Shown: piece by piece, positions 52,047 through 60,798 of the stretch
Numbering within the stretch: position 1 is the first letter of the stretch
Layout: the number at the start of each line of letters is the position of its first letter
NCBI RefSeq assembly: GCF_001183965.1
Contig: NZ_LFZV01000001.1
Span: 1,746,321 to 1,810,320 of the forward strand
Length of the DNA stretch: 64,000 bases
Direction of reading: 5' to 3'
Source: Bacillus sp. FJAT-27916
Lineage (GTDB): Bacteria; Bacillota; Bacilli; Bacillales; Pradoshiaceae
The notes under the pieces: generated by a model
The model's input: only the letters and a program-made list of their open reading frames with translations
Told to the model about the DNA's origin: nothing
Database searches by the model: none
Translations under genes and position numbers: made by a program

Positions 52047-54344
52047 ATGGAGAAGGAGTACAGAATATCGATTCGCCATTTAGTCGAGTATGTCTATCGG
52101 AGCGGGGATCTGGATAATCGTTTCAGGGTGGCGACATCCATGTCAGAAGGGACGAAGATACACCAGGAAATTCAGTCTGCGTATGGACCGGAGGATGAGA
52201 AGGAGGTTTTCCTCCGTCATCGTATTGTGCAGGAAGGCATCGGATTCGTGCTTGAGGGTCGATGTGACGGTCTTCTCCGCCGTGAGGGAGAAGTGATGAT
52301 TCAAGAGATTAAATCCACCTCCCAGGATATTAGAGAGCTAGCCGAAAATGCCTATCCTGTTCATTGGGCACAGGCGAAATGCTATGCGTACATATATGCC
52401 GTCCAGAATGATTTACAAAAGATGAATGTAGAATTGCTGTATGTGGAAAAACAAACGAAAAAGACCGCTTCATATTTGCAAAGCTGGACAGTCGATGAGC
52501 TGGAATCCTACGTCCATGAAGTCATTCTCGCCTATTTGCCATTTGCAAGGCTTCAAATAAAGCGGATGGAGGAGAAACAATCCACCGCAGATTCCGTACC
52601 ATTCCCCTTTTCTGATTACAGGGAAGGCCAGCGCAAGCTGATGGGGGCGGCCTGGAAAACAATCAGTGAACGAAAGAATCTATTTGCGCTCGCACCGACT
52701 GGAACCGGTAAAACCATCTCCTTTCTCTACCCTTCCATCAAGCAAATGGGACATGAAGCAGGTGAACAGGTCAGGAAGGTCATTTATTTGACCGGCAAGA
52801 CAACAACGAAAAAGGTCGCTGAAAGTACAATGAATCTCCTTGTCAGGGATGGCTTGAAGGTAAAGGTCGTCTCCTTAACCGCGAAGGAAAAGATGTGTGA
52901 AGGACCAGTGGATGAACATGGGCGAGTGCAATGCCTTTATGAGGAAGGTCATTTTGATCGGATTAATGAAGCCATTCTCGATATTCTTACCCATGAAGAC
53001 ATTATGGATAAAGAAACCATTCAAGCGTATTCCCGTAAGCACCGAGTATGCCCCTTTGAGTATTCCATTGAATTAGCGTATTTATCGGATGTGCTCATAT
53101 GCGATTATAATTATCTCTTTGACCCGGGGGTTTCCTTGAAAAGGCTGTTTGAGGAGGAGCGTAAGGGAACGGTGCTCTTAATTGATGAGGCGCATAATCT
53201 TGTCGAGCGGGGTAGAGAGATGTTCTCGAAAACCCTATGGAAAAAGGATTTCCTTGAGATGCAGCGCCATTATAAAACAATAAACCCGCCACTCTCGGAA
53301 GCAGCCAAAACCGTCAATCGATATTTCATTGAGGCGAAGAAAGCAATGGGGCAAGCAAGGATTCAAGTGGATAAGGACAAGCCTGAGGACTTCATTCAAA
53401 TGGTTGAACAGCTTGTGCCAGTCATGGAAGGGGAGCTGGCAAGGGGCGGGGAAAGCATGGCGTTCTTGCTGGATGTTTATTTCAGCGTGCAAAGCTTTCT
53501 ACGAATTGCGAAGTACTACAGTGAGGCGTATGTGACAAAGCTATTCTTTGAACAGCGAGACATGGGGCTTAAAATCTATTGCCTTGACCCGTCCAACAAC
53601 CTGGCCTCCATGTCAAAAGGGTTTGCAGCAAAAATCTTTTTCTCAGCGACCTTAACACCTGCCAAATACTATATTGATGCACTTGGTGGGAGTCAGGAGG
53701 ATTATACACTCTCCGTCCCATCTCCGTTTTCAATTGATCAGCTGGAAGTACAGATTCTCGGTCTATCGACGAAATACAGGGAGCGGGAAAGGACGGCGGA
53801 GGCAGTGGCAGCGGTCATACGGACACATGCTGCCAATAAGGATAATTATCTTGTTTTCTTCCCGTCCTATCAATATTTGTTGATGGTCACGGCCTATTTA
53901 GAGGATTTAGGCGAAACCCATAAGGTGCATGTTCAGTCACAAGGGATGAATGAGGAGGAGCGTTCAGCATTTCTTGCCGCATTCGAGCAAGAGAGTGAAA
54001 AATCAGTCATAGGTTTTGCTGTGATGGGCGGTGTCTTCTCTGAGGGCATTGACCTGATTGGAGAGGCGCTATGCGGGGTCATTATCATTGGAACAGGCAT
54101 GCCCCAGGTCAATGAGGACCGTAATCTGATCAAGGATTATTACCAATCACTCGGTGTAAATGGATTTGATTATGCCTATGTCTACCCAGGGATGAATAAG
54201 GTCATGCAGGCCGGGGGAAGATTAATCCGCACTGAACAGGACAGGGGTAAGCTCATCTTGATAGATGACCGTTTTCTAACGAAGAAGTATCAAGGATTAT
54301 TTCCAGCCTTATGGACAAAATGCTTGAAAAGAAGTGAACAGTGA
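52047..54344 (+). CDS. PD-(D/E)XK nuclease fused to XPD/DinG-type DNA helicase
   Basis: The protein has 765 residues from the ATG 52047, 9 bases after AGGGTGG; the ATG at 52020 has a cramped site. The N-terminal 190 residues form a Cas4/RecB-like nuclease (EGRCDGLLRREGEVMIQEIK, giving D and E-x-K). Then comes a superfamily 2 helicase: Walker A LAPTGTGKTISFL near 215, DEAH box LLIDEAHNLVERG near 379, and motif VI QAGGRLIRTEQDRG near 727. Cysteines near residues 283, 295 (QC), 334 (VCPFE) and 351 lie between motifs I and II, as in iron-sulfur XPD/DinG helicases. It probably processes branched or damaged DNA. Confidence 0.88.
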   Translation: MEKEYRISIRHLVEYVYRSGDLDNRFRVATSMSEGTKIHQEIQSAYGPEDEKEVFLRHRIVQEGIGFVLEGRCDGLLRREGEVMIQEIKSTSQDIRELAENAYPVHWAQAKCYAYIYAVQNDLQKMNVELLYVEKQTKKTASYLQSWTVDELESYVHEVILAYLPFARLQIKRMEEKQSTADSVPFPFSDYREGQRKLMGAAWKTISERKNLFALAPTGTGKTISFLYPSIKQMGHEAGEQVRKVIYLTGKTTTKKVAESTMNLLVRDGLKVKVVSLTAKEKMCEGPVDEHGRVQCLYEEGHFDRINEAILDILTHEDIMDKETIQAYSRKHRVCPFEYSIELAYLSDVLICDYNYLFDPGVSLKRLFEEERKGTVLLIDEAHNLVERGREMFSKTLWKKDFLEMQRHYKTINPPLSEAAKTVNRYFIEAKKAMGQARIQVDKDKPEDFIQMVEQLVPVMEGELARGGESMAFLLDVYFSVQSFLRIAKYYSEAYVTKLFFEQRDMGLKIYCLDPSNNLASMSKGFAAKIFFSATLTPAKYYIDALGGSQEDYTLSVPSPFSIDQLEVQILGLSTKYRERERTAEAVAAVIRTHAANKDNYLVFFPSYQYLLMVTAYLEDLGETHKVHVQSQGMNEEERSAFLAAFEQESEKSVIGFAVMGGVFSEGIDLIGEALCGVIIIGTGMPQVNEDRNLIKDYYQSLGVNGFDYAYVYPGMNKVMQAGGRLIRTEQDRGKLILIDDRFLTKKYQGLFPALWTKCLKRSEQ

Positions 54345-54357
54345 GAGGAAAGAATGA

Positions 54358-54822
54358 ATGATGAAAACAAGAGGATTTGAAGTAGTAGGAAATGAATTCA
54401 GAAAGCATGAAGACGCAAGTATTCAACTGCCAATCAGAGGAGATGCCGGTTCTGCCGGATATGATTTCTTCTCCAATGAAACGGTAACGATAGAGCCGAG
54501 TGCCAAGCATCTCTTCTGGACAGATGTCAAAGCCTATATGCTGGAGGATGAGGTTCTCGAAGTATACATAAGAAGCAGTCTTGGGGTGAAGTACTTACTT
54601 GCCATGGCAAACGGAACAGGAATCATCGACTCCTCCTATTATGGCAATCCAGGCAATGACGGCAATATCGGCATTTGCCTCGTCAACTGGGGGAGTGAGC
54701 CGGTCGTCATTGAGAAGGAAGAAAGAATTGCCCAAGGCATCTTCAAAAAATACTTAATCGCCGATGATGATCAAGTTCTTCATCAACAACGTGAAGGTGG
54801 ATTTGGTTCCAGCAATCGCTAA
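54358..54822 (+). CDS. dut: dUTP diphosphatase (trimeric dUTPase fold)
   Basis: A 154-residue protein. The five dUTPase motifs are in order. Motif 1 is GSAGYDFFSNE near residue 31, motif 2 IRSSLGVKY near 70 and motif 3 GTGIIDSSYYGNPGNDGNIG near 87. Motif 4 is KEERIAQGIF near 118 and motif 5 REGGFGSSNR at the C-terminus. It hydrolyses dUTP to dUMP and keeps uracil out of DNA. AGAGG lies about 9 bases before the ATG. It follows the nuclease-helicase gene by 13 bases, so both are likely in one transcript: a small DNA-maintenance unit. Confidence 0.92.
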   Translation: MMKTRGFEVVGNEFRKHEDASIQLPIRGDAGSAGYDFFSNETVTIEPSAKHLFWTDVKAYMLEDEVLEVYIRSSLGVKYLLAMANGTGIIDSSYYGNPGNDGNIGICLVNWGSEPVVIEKEERIAQGIFKKYLIADDDQVLHQQREGGFGSSNR

Positions 54823-54908
54823 ATAACCCAATTGTTTCAAATTGTCTTAATAAGGGTACTAATTCAATAAGTCAGTTATCAAATAAACAATGAAAGTGAG
54901 TGAATTAG

Positions 54909-55061
54909 ATGCTTTGGACAATTATTGGAATAATCATCGCCGTATGGCTACTTGGCTTCCTGTTCGATATAGCAGGGAACTTGATTCATATCCTATTGGC
55001 GGTTGCCGCGATTATGCTGGTAATCAATCTTATTAAAGGTAGAGGATCATCGAGAGTTTGA
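54909..55061 (+). CDS. Very small hydrophobic protein of the lmo0937 type
   Basis: A 50-residue protein with two membrane helices: MLWTIIGIIIAVWLLGFLF, a short loop (DIAGNLIHI), LLAVAAIMLVINLI, and a basic tail (KGRGSSRV). The pattern matches the small lmo0937-type membrane proteins of Firmicutes, which are often stress-induced; function unknown. ATG at 54909 with AAAGTGAGTG upstream. Confidence 0.78.
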   Translation: MLWTIIGIIIAVWLLGFLFDIAGNLIHILLAVAAIMLVINLIKGRGSSRV

Positions 55062-55076
55062 ATAAATTGAGAAAAA

Positions 55077-55127
55077 GAGTTGCCTGATAGTCCCAGGGTT
55101 GGGGCTGTTGGGCAGCTTTTTTTATGT
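55077..55127 (+). terminator. Terminator of the lmo0937-like gene
   Basis: AGTTGCC and GGGCAGCT form the stem base, TAGTCCC/GGGGCTG the upper part, followed by seven Ts. Confidence 0.82.
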
Positions 55128-55211
55128 AGATAAGGTAATTTAGACAAAAAGTAATCTCATATCCCCTTCTTTACGAAGATGAATACTATAAAGAGTTTGT
55201 GGCAGATCAGC

Positions 55212-55334
55212 ATGTTTTCAAGGAATGAAGAAGGCCGCTGGAAAGTGAAAGCTGAGGGGAAGAGCATGGAAACATCAATCCATAAAACACAAGAGGAAGC
55301 TATTAATATTGTTTGGAAAATAGCAAAGTCGTGA
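55212..55334 (+). pseudogene. DUF2188-like short open frame, probably incomplete
   Basis: An open frame of 40 codons, reading SRNEEGRWKVKAEGKSMETS then IHKTQEEAINIVWKIAKS. This is the W-x-V-K...T-Q-E-E-A-I pattern of DUF2188 proteins. The usual N-terminal strand is missing and there is no ribosome binding site before the ATG, so it is probably a truncated gene. Another short frame (YEDEYYKEFVADQHVFKE) ends inside its beginning. Function of DUF2188 is unknown. Confidence 0.5.
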
Positions 55335-55504
55335 TCGATGGCCGTTATGGTAAGATAAGATCAAAGGATAGGGAATGATCCGTTTCCGCCGGGGGAAAGG
55401 TTGAGCTAAATTCTTTAGTTTTTTGCATCCTCTAGGGGATGCTTCTTTGTAATGGAACTATTTATTAATATTTTGCGATTATATAGAGAGTGGTGGAAGG
55501 TCTG

Positions 55505-55561
55505 TGGATGTTCCTGCATACAACACACGTGGAATCTGTCGCGAAGCTTATATTGAAATAA
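55505..55561 (+). pseudogene. C-terminal tail relic, resembling RlmCD-type rRNA methyltransferase
   Basis: The last 18 codons of an open frame read WMFLHTTHVESVAKLILK and end in TAA. This closely resembles the conserved final segment (DMFPxTxHVExV) of 23S rRNA uracil-5-methyltransferases such as B. subtilis YefA. A terminator follows 2 bases later. The rest of the gene is absent, so this is an end left by a deletion or insertion. Confidence 0.5.
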
Positions 55562-55562
55562 G

Positions 55563-55598
55563 GCAGTCAGCCCTCTAAAGGGGGCGCTGCTTTTTTAC
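55563..55598 (+). terminator. Terminator behind the methyltransferase tail relic
   Basis: GCAGTCAGCCCTC and GGGGGCGCTGC pair around TAAA, followed by six Ts. Confidence 0.8.
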
Positions 55599-55838
55599 GT
55601 TTCTTGCAACGGATTCACGAAGTCAATACTTAATCCGAATTTCTCCACCAGTGTTACAAGTGATTTTTTCTATTTAACGTGTAGGAACTGTGGAGATAAG
55701 TAATAGAAATGCCCTCGTGGTTTTTAAAATCTTATCTTTCATAAAAGAGTTTCATAGAAATCATTAATCAATAGAGTTTAAGTATTACTTTCTTTCTACT
55801 TGTCTATACTGATAAAAATAGATTAGGAGAGTAATGGG

Positions 55839-56678
55839 ATGATACTATCTGAAGCGTGGGATTTATATAAAGCTGATAAACAAATCTAAGGATATTCATC
55901 TCAGACCTTAAAAGCCTATAATATCCAATTGAATTTGTTAATCCGGAATCTTGGTGATCGATCCCTTGATGAAATAACCACTGAATCATTAAAGCTTTAT
56001 CTCGGGAATGTTGCTAATCAATTAAAGGCTGCTAGCCTGAGTCATAGGATACGTTTTATAAAATCGCTGTTTAGATGGGCCCAAGATGAAAATGTCCTGA
56101 ATGGTAACCCAGCCGCAAAAATTAAGGAACCGAAACTAGATATCCGCATACCAAAGTTTTTAACTGAAGTAGAAATTGAGCATTTAAGAGAAGCTTGTCA
56201 TACAACATTAGAAAATGCATTGTTCGAGTTTATGTATTCAACCGGTTGTCGAATTGGGGAAGCCGTTAATTTGAATCGACAATCCATTGATTTTTCTAAT
56301 CAGTCCGTAATTGTCTTAGGGAAGGGAAATAAAGAAAGAGAAGTTTACTTTAATACTAGGTGTGATATCTGGTTGAAGAGGTACCTGGATGAGAGAACAG
56401 ATGATCAAGAAGCTTTATTTGTAACCGTACGTGCTCCCCATCGGATGAGCATATCCCAAATGAGGTATATTATAAAACAGATATCGAAAAAATCCGGCAT
56501 CAATAAAAGTATTCACCCTCATCAGTTGAGGCATAGTTATGCCACTACTTTATTGAATAATGGGGCTCCTTTAGAAGTCATTCAAAACTTGATGGGACAC
56601 GAGAAAAGCGAAACAACTAAAATGTACGCTTATTTAAGTGGTACACTGCGACGTGAACTATATAAAAAATTTTTTTGA
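55839..56678 (+). pseudogene. Tyrosine recombinase/integrase inactivated by one nonsense codon
   Basis: AGGAGAG precedes an ATG at 55839. It reads MILSEAWDLYKADKQI, then an in-frame TAA (55887-55889), then continues without break as GYSSQTLKAYNIQLNLLIRN to the end: 279 codons in all. The catalytic domain is complete, with Arg in STGCRIGEAVNL and Lys in LGKGNKERE. HPHQLRHSYATTLL, GHEKSETT and the nucleophile Tyr in TKMYAYLS follow. A TTG at 55929 could restart translation but would remove part of the N-terminal SAM-like DNA-binding domain. It resembles stand-alone phage-type or XerC-like integrases of Bacilli. Confidence 0.85.
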
Positions 56679-56682
56679 TACG

Positions 56683-56713
56683 AGGAAGGTTGTCGGATAT
56701 CGACAACCTTTTG
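56683..56713 (+). terminator. Terminator of the integrase gene
   Basis: AAGGTTGTCG and CGACAACCTT form a 10-bp stem with a 5-base loop, followed by a short T stretch. Confidence 0.85.
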
Positions 56714-56800
56714 CTTTCTTACAAACAGGAAAAAGAACTATAGTTGTCTTTTTAGCAGAGTGTATGATTGATTAAGGGATTCTCTCTTGAGAAAGCTTGC

Positions 56801-57040
56801 TTAGTTGTCTTTTATATGATATTTCTTTATTAGTTTCTTTGCTTCCTCAATACCATCATCAGTTAGATAAACAGATTTTGAACGCTTACTATCAAGAATG
56901 AGATTGTTTTTCGATAATTCATTTAGGGATTCAAAGGGGTATCCCTTCCAGCTTCTTTGAGCTTCACCTAATCCATAATCATCTTTAAAAGAGGTTAAAT
57001 ACAACAATAATAGAGTTAATTCATCAATTTGATCTTTCAT
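56801..57040 (-). CDS. DUF6429-family small protein
   Basis: A 79-residue protein beginning KDQIDELTLLLLYLTSF. A RSWKGYPFESLNEL block and SKRSKSVYLTDDGIEEAKKL at the C-terminus are the marks of this family. The second half looks like a winged-helix wing (KNNLILDSKRSKSVYLTDDG), so nucleic-acid binding is possible. Function unknown; such genes are common in mobile regions of Bacilli. The A-rich region with AAGAGAGG upstream gives a plausible ribosome binding site. Confidence 0.72.
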   Translation of the reverse strand: MKDQIDELTLLLLYLTSFKDDYGLGEAQRSWKGYPFESLNELSKNNLILDSKRSKSVYLTDDGIEEAKKLIKKYHIKDN

Positions 57041-57184
57041 ATTATTGAGTCCTCTCTTTTTTTTTAGAGTTTATCTTCATATATGAAATATTATAAACCA
57101 AAGCTTACTTTTATTTTATATAAAAGAAACGGAGCAGATTAGTTGAACAGGTAACTGTATTTTTATGTTAGAGTATTAATCGGT

Positions 57185-57370
57185 ATGTATTTTTTTGAAA
57201 ACTCATTCTATTTATTTATCCTTATTGTTATAATGCATTTGATTACTCTTGTAAATATAGTTTTATTTGAAGGAGAATGGAATGGAGTAGCCATACTTCT
57301 TTCTAATATTCTGTTTCTAATTGCCTGTGTTTATTTTGGAATAGAACGTCGTGCAAATAAAACAAAGTGA
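57185..57370 (+). CDS. Small membrane protein of unknown function
   Basis: A 61-residue protein with two hydrophobic stretches (YLFILIVIMHLITLVNIVLF and VAILLSNILFLIACVYFGI) separated by EGEWNG, and a basic tail. No clear ribosome binding site precedes the ATG, so it could be a chance frame, but its stop is followed at once by a strong terminator, which argues for a gene. Confidence 0.5.
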   Translation: MYFFENSFYLFILIVIMHLITLVNIVLFEGEWNGVAILLSNILFLIACVYFGIERRANKTK

Positions 57371-57400
57371 CCTTACGAGCATTAGGTCACTTTGTTTTGT
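57359..57400. terminator. Terminator, nearly palindromic
   Basis: AACAAAGTGACCT and AGGTCACTTTGTT form a 13-bp stem; it overlaps the stop of the small membrane-protein gene. T-rich on both strands. Confidence 0.85.
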
Positions 57401-57462
57401 TATAAAAAGAATTAGATACTGTTAATGTATGCTTTTACTGTTGTTCTTCCACGAACGGGGCA

Positions 57463-60099
57463 GCGCGACAAGTTTTGTTATAAGCACTCCGGTGCGAAAG
57501 ACGAGGAATTTCCACAGAAACTCTAACTTTATAACCGAGGATAGGAATGATAAAACCATGTATTTTGAAACTATCCCATTGATACTCCTGCATGCGTCAT
57601 AATGGACAGATTATGGGGTATGAAGTTCAGGTGAAGTCGGCAGAACAAAGGCTAAAGCCATTCCTTTCAGGATAAAGGTATGTCAATGGATATGCCGGAT
57701 GGCTGAAAAACTAAATAAGGTGAGAATTTTCTTACACAAAGAACGGACGAACTTCCGAGTGTACAGGTCTAGAGTTTCGAACAATAGGAAACTATTGTAC
57801 CACCCTTACGGTGGTGTGAGTAATGTGGAGTAAAAATTGCCCCTCTGAAACACGTTATATCGAACAATGGCGGTATCCAGCTCACAGGCTTACAGGAAGC
57901 ACCTACGTTTAGATAGATAGCTAAGTTATAAGGGACTTAGAAAGAAAGGAACGTTGATTCGAGGGCTGTCACCCAAAACGGTTGCTATAAGTAATTGAAC
58001 GAAATGCACTTGTCCTTATGAGGGTAGGGGTACGACTGATGAAGCTTCTGTAATGGAGGTAGAGAAACAGCCCCAAGTCTAGTGATTGGCAACGATTATT
58101 TTTCAAACGTGCATTGCACCGGTCGGGTAAGAACGTGGGAACATCACCTCACAAAGGAATGATGCCACAGTGCAAGCTCTACGATACTGGGATTACTATG
58201 ATATGACCGACACTTTTACTGACTTGTACCACCGAGCTAAAAATAAAGAAACATTCCATCACTTATATGACGTCATCACGTCGAGGAATAACATTTTATT
58301 AGCTTATCGGACTATCAAGTCAAATAAGGGGTCTAAGACCCCCGGTACAGATGGAAAAACCATCATCGACATAGAGAGACTAACAGAAAATGATTTAGTA
58401 GAAAAGATACAAAAACAGCTCAAGAATTATCGCCCGAAGAAAGTCAGACGAAAATTAATTGAAAAAGATAATGGTAAAATGCGACCTCTAGGCATTCCAT
58501 GTATCCTCGATAGAATCATTCAACAGTGTTTCAAGCAAGTATTGGAGCCAATTACGGAAGCGCACTTTTATAATCATAGTTACGGTTTTAGACCTTTACG
58601 GTCTACACATCATGCGATGGCAAGAGTTCAATTCCTTGTTAACCATTCTAAACTTCACTATGTTGTTGATGTTGATATCAAAGGCTTCTTTGACAATATC
58701 AATCATACATTGCTCATTAAACAGCTGTGGAATTTAGGTGTTTATGATAGAAAAGTTTTAGCTTGCATTTCAAAAATGTTAAAAGCTGAAGGTGATGGTG
58801 AAGGCATTCCGGAAAAGGGTTCACCGCAAGGTGGACTACTATCCCCGTTATTATCTAATGTGGTTTTGAATGAATTAGATCAATGGATAGCGAATCAGTG
58901 GGAACTCTTCCCTCTTGATAAGCCATATACGACACGCGAAGGTGAACGTTATGCAAAGATTCACACAAAGTTAAAAGAAGGTTATATAGTTCGCTATGCC
59001 GACGACTTTAAAATCTTATGTCGGGACTGGAAGACAGCCGAAAAATGGTATCATGCCGTTAAGCTTTTTCTGAAAGAGCGTTTAAAACTTGACATTTCAC
59101 CGGAAAAATCAAAAGTAATTAATCTGCGGAAACATGAATCAGCCTTTCTTGGATTTACGATACGTGCCATTCGCAAAGGTGAAAAACGTGTGGCCCATAC
59201 TTTTGTGAAAGCCGAAAAGATACAGAAAATAAAAGATGAAGCGAGGAAACGAATTGAGGCACTTCGAGCCTCACCAACGACTCAAAATGCTTTGCGATTT
59301 AATAGCTTTGTCTTAGGGCTGCATAATTACTTTAATCGAGCTACACATGTCAACTTAGCCTTCTCACGTCTTGCTTATGATATAGGTGCATCTATGTACA
59401 ATCGTCTTAAACCAGTCGGGAAATACGCCCATCCAGCGAATCCGCCGCCAACCTATAAGAAGTTATACAGTTTGAGGTTCAAGACATTTGAAATTGCTGG
59501 TATTCATCTCTTCCCTCTTGCGAATGTTCAGCCAAAGAACACTATTTGTTTCACACAAAGTCTGACACTATTCACAGTTGAAGGCCGAGCGCTAATTCAT
59601 AAGAATTTGCATAAGAATATCAAGCAAGAAATTGCCTTGCTAATGGAGTCAAATATCCCGACACGAAGTGTCGAATATATGGACAATCGAATCAGTCGAT
59701 ATAGTATGAAACAAGGAAAATGTGAAATTACAGGACAATTTCTACAAGCACGGGATGTACACTGTCATCACTACGTGCCAGTACATCTCGGCGGAAATGA
59801 CAAGTTCAATAACTTACGCATTCTCTACAAAGATGTACACAAACTAATCCATATGACAGATACAACTAAGATGAATATACTCATAAAAAGTTTGGATATC
59901 ACGCCACCGATATTAGAGAAAATCAATAAATATCGGGAAAAGTGCGAGTTAGAACCTATCATATAATCCAAATCAATAAGAGTAACTTGAAACTTATAAT
60001 CAAAACCATCGCCAGATGGAACGCGGAATGCTTGGAAACTGGCACGTTCCGTGTGGAGCAGGGGAAAAGCCGGAGATAACTTCAAACGCTTACCTTAAT
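57463..60099 (+). mobile_element. Full-length group II intron encoding an RT/maturase with HNH domain
   Basis: The 5' boundary is set by the second copy at 63899: both are identical from GCGCGACAAG onward, and only GGGGCA is shared just before it. GGGGCA is thus IBS1, and the exact complement TGCCCC occurs at 57838-57843 (EBS1). After the protein comes a domain V-like hairpin (60018-60050): GGAACG, then GGAAAC loop, then CGTTCC. A domain VI-like stem follows, AAGC paired with GCTT, with a candidate bulged branch A at 60092. The 3' end near 60099 is inferred. The 5' GCGCG deviates from the usual GUGYG. Confidence 0.85.
58170..59966 (+). CDS. ltrA: Group II intron reverse transcriptase/maturase with HNH endonuclease
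   Basis: A 598-residue intron-encoded protein. The RT domain has GTDGKTIIDIERL near residue 64, RPLGIPCILDRIIQQ near 108 and FYNHSYGFRPLRSTHHA near 132. VDVDIKGFFDNINH lies near 166, KGSPQGGLLSPLLSN near 217 and the catalytic YADDF near 275. The maturase X domain follows (400-510). An HNH domain ends the protein, with CEITGQFLQARDVHCHHYVP near 517 and KFNNLRILYKDVHKLIH. It helps splicing and mobility by reverse splicing plus second-strand cleavage. Start is GTG with AAAGGA 11 bases upstream; an ATG at 58203 is an alternative. No disruption seen. Confidence 0.93.
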   Translation: MQALRYWDYYDMTDTFTDLYHRAKNKETFHHLYDVITSRNNILLAYRTIKSNKGSKTPGTDGKTIIDIERLTENDLVEKIQKQLKNYRPKKVRRKLIEKDNGKMRPLGIPCILDRIIQQCFKQVLEPITEAHFYNHSYGFRPLRSTHHAMARVQFLVNHSKLHYVVDVDIKGFFDNINHTLLIKQLWNLGVYDRKVLACISKMLKAEGDGEGIPEKGSPQGGLLSPLLSNVVLNELDQWIANQWELFPLDKPYTTREGERYAKIHTKLKEGYIVRYADDFKILCRDWKTAEKWYHAVKLFLKERLKLDISPEKSKVINLRKHESAFLGFTIRAIRKGEKRVAHTFVKAEKIQKIKDEARKRIEALRASPTTQNALRFNSFVLGLHNYFNRATHVNLAFSRLAYDIGASMYNRLKPVGKYAHPANPPPTYKKLYSLRFKTFEIAGIHLFPLANVQPKNTICFTQSLTLFTVEGRALIHKNLHKNIKQEIALLMESNIPTRSVEYMDNRISRYSMKQGKCEITGQFLQARDVHCHHYVPVHLGGNDKFNNLRILYKDVHKLIHMTDTTKMNILIKSLDITPPILEKINKYREKCELEPII

Positions 60100-60206
60100 A
60101 AGGGATTCAATTTTTACGAATGACTTAATGTTAGTTTTAATGAACTATACCAAAAGAAAATAAGTTATTGTTAATAAAAGAAATAGGTGTATTCTTTTGA
60201 ACTGAA

Positions 60207-60254
60207 CCCCGAATAGTGGACACTTTAAAAAAAGTGGACCCTATTCGGGGTTTT
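60207..60254 (+). terminator. Terminator-like hairpin inside the left end of the IS3 element
   Basis: CCCCGAATAG (60207-60216) pairs with CTATTCGGGG (60241-60250), with a second inner pair (GTGGACACTTT / AAAGTGGAC), then TTTT. It would block incoming transcription and so protect the element from outside promoters. Confidence 0.7.
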
Positions 60255-60319
60255 CCTATTCTCTTTCAGGAAAACTCCCGTTATACTAACATTACGATTT
60301 TTAGAACGGAGTATTTTTC

Positions 60320-60748
60320 ATGAGTAAGATTATCTTTAATGAACACCAACAAAGACTACTAGAAGCTAATCCAAACGTTAAAGCCGTGACAGACCGCGCG
60401 ATTCAGTATACCCCTGACTTCAAACTGCAGGCGGTTAAACAAAACCAATCTGGGAAAGGCCCAGCGGAAATATTCCGAGAAGCAGGTTTCGATTTAGAGG
60501 TGATTGGCATTAAAAAAGCCCAAAGCGCCCTGGCTCGTTGGCGCAGAACCTTCCAAACATACGGAGAAAATGGCTTTTTAGAGGAACGCCGAGGAAAAGC
60601 GAGTAAGGGACGCCCCAAGAAAGAGAATGCCTCTACCGAGAAGAAATTGGCCCAAGCAGAAGCCCGCATTCGCCTCTTAGAGGCGGAATTGACCTTACTA
60701 AAAAGGCTAGACGAGTTGGAAAGGCAGGCGAAGAAGAATCGTCGTTAA
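60320..60748 (+). CDS. IS3-family OrfA (helix-turn-helix protein)
   Basis: A 142-residue protein with an HTH near residues 30-75 (YTPDFKLQAVKQNQSGKGPA, SALARWRRTFQTYG). A leucine-zipper-like C-terminus follows (AEARIRLLEAELTLLKRLDE). It binds the IS ends. Near its end a run of five A's (60700-60704, CTA-AAA-AGG) allows a -1 slip into orfB. After the slip the frame reads KKARRVGKAGEEESSLKARE and on into orfB with no stop, so an OrfAB transposase can be made. ATG with ACGGAG upstream. Confidence 0.9.
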   Translation: MSKIIFNEHQQRLLEANPNVKAVTDRAIQYTPDFKLQAVKQNQSGKGPAEIFREAGFDLEVIGIKKAQSALARWRRTFQTYGENGFLEERRGKASKGRPKKENASTEKKLAQAEARIRLLEAELTLLKRLDELERQAKKNRR

Positions 60749-60798
60749 AAGCCCGAGAGAAATACCAAGTCATTAATGAGACGATTCGGCTTTATCAA

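Larger units (their letters stand above)
55064..55838 (+). other. Gene-poor accessory stretch with relics
   Basis: Beyond the listed terminators, the DUF2188-like fragment and the methyltransferase tail relic, I see no full gene. A small hairpin, GCATCC-TCTA-GGGATGC with a T-rich tail at about 55426-55451, is another possible terminator. The A/T-rich part from 55600 to 55830 shows nothing clear. Confidence 0.5.
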
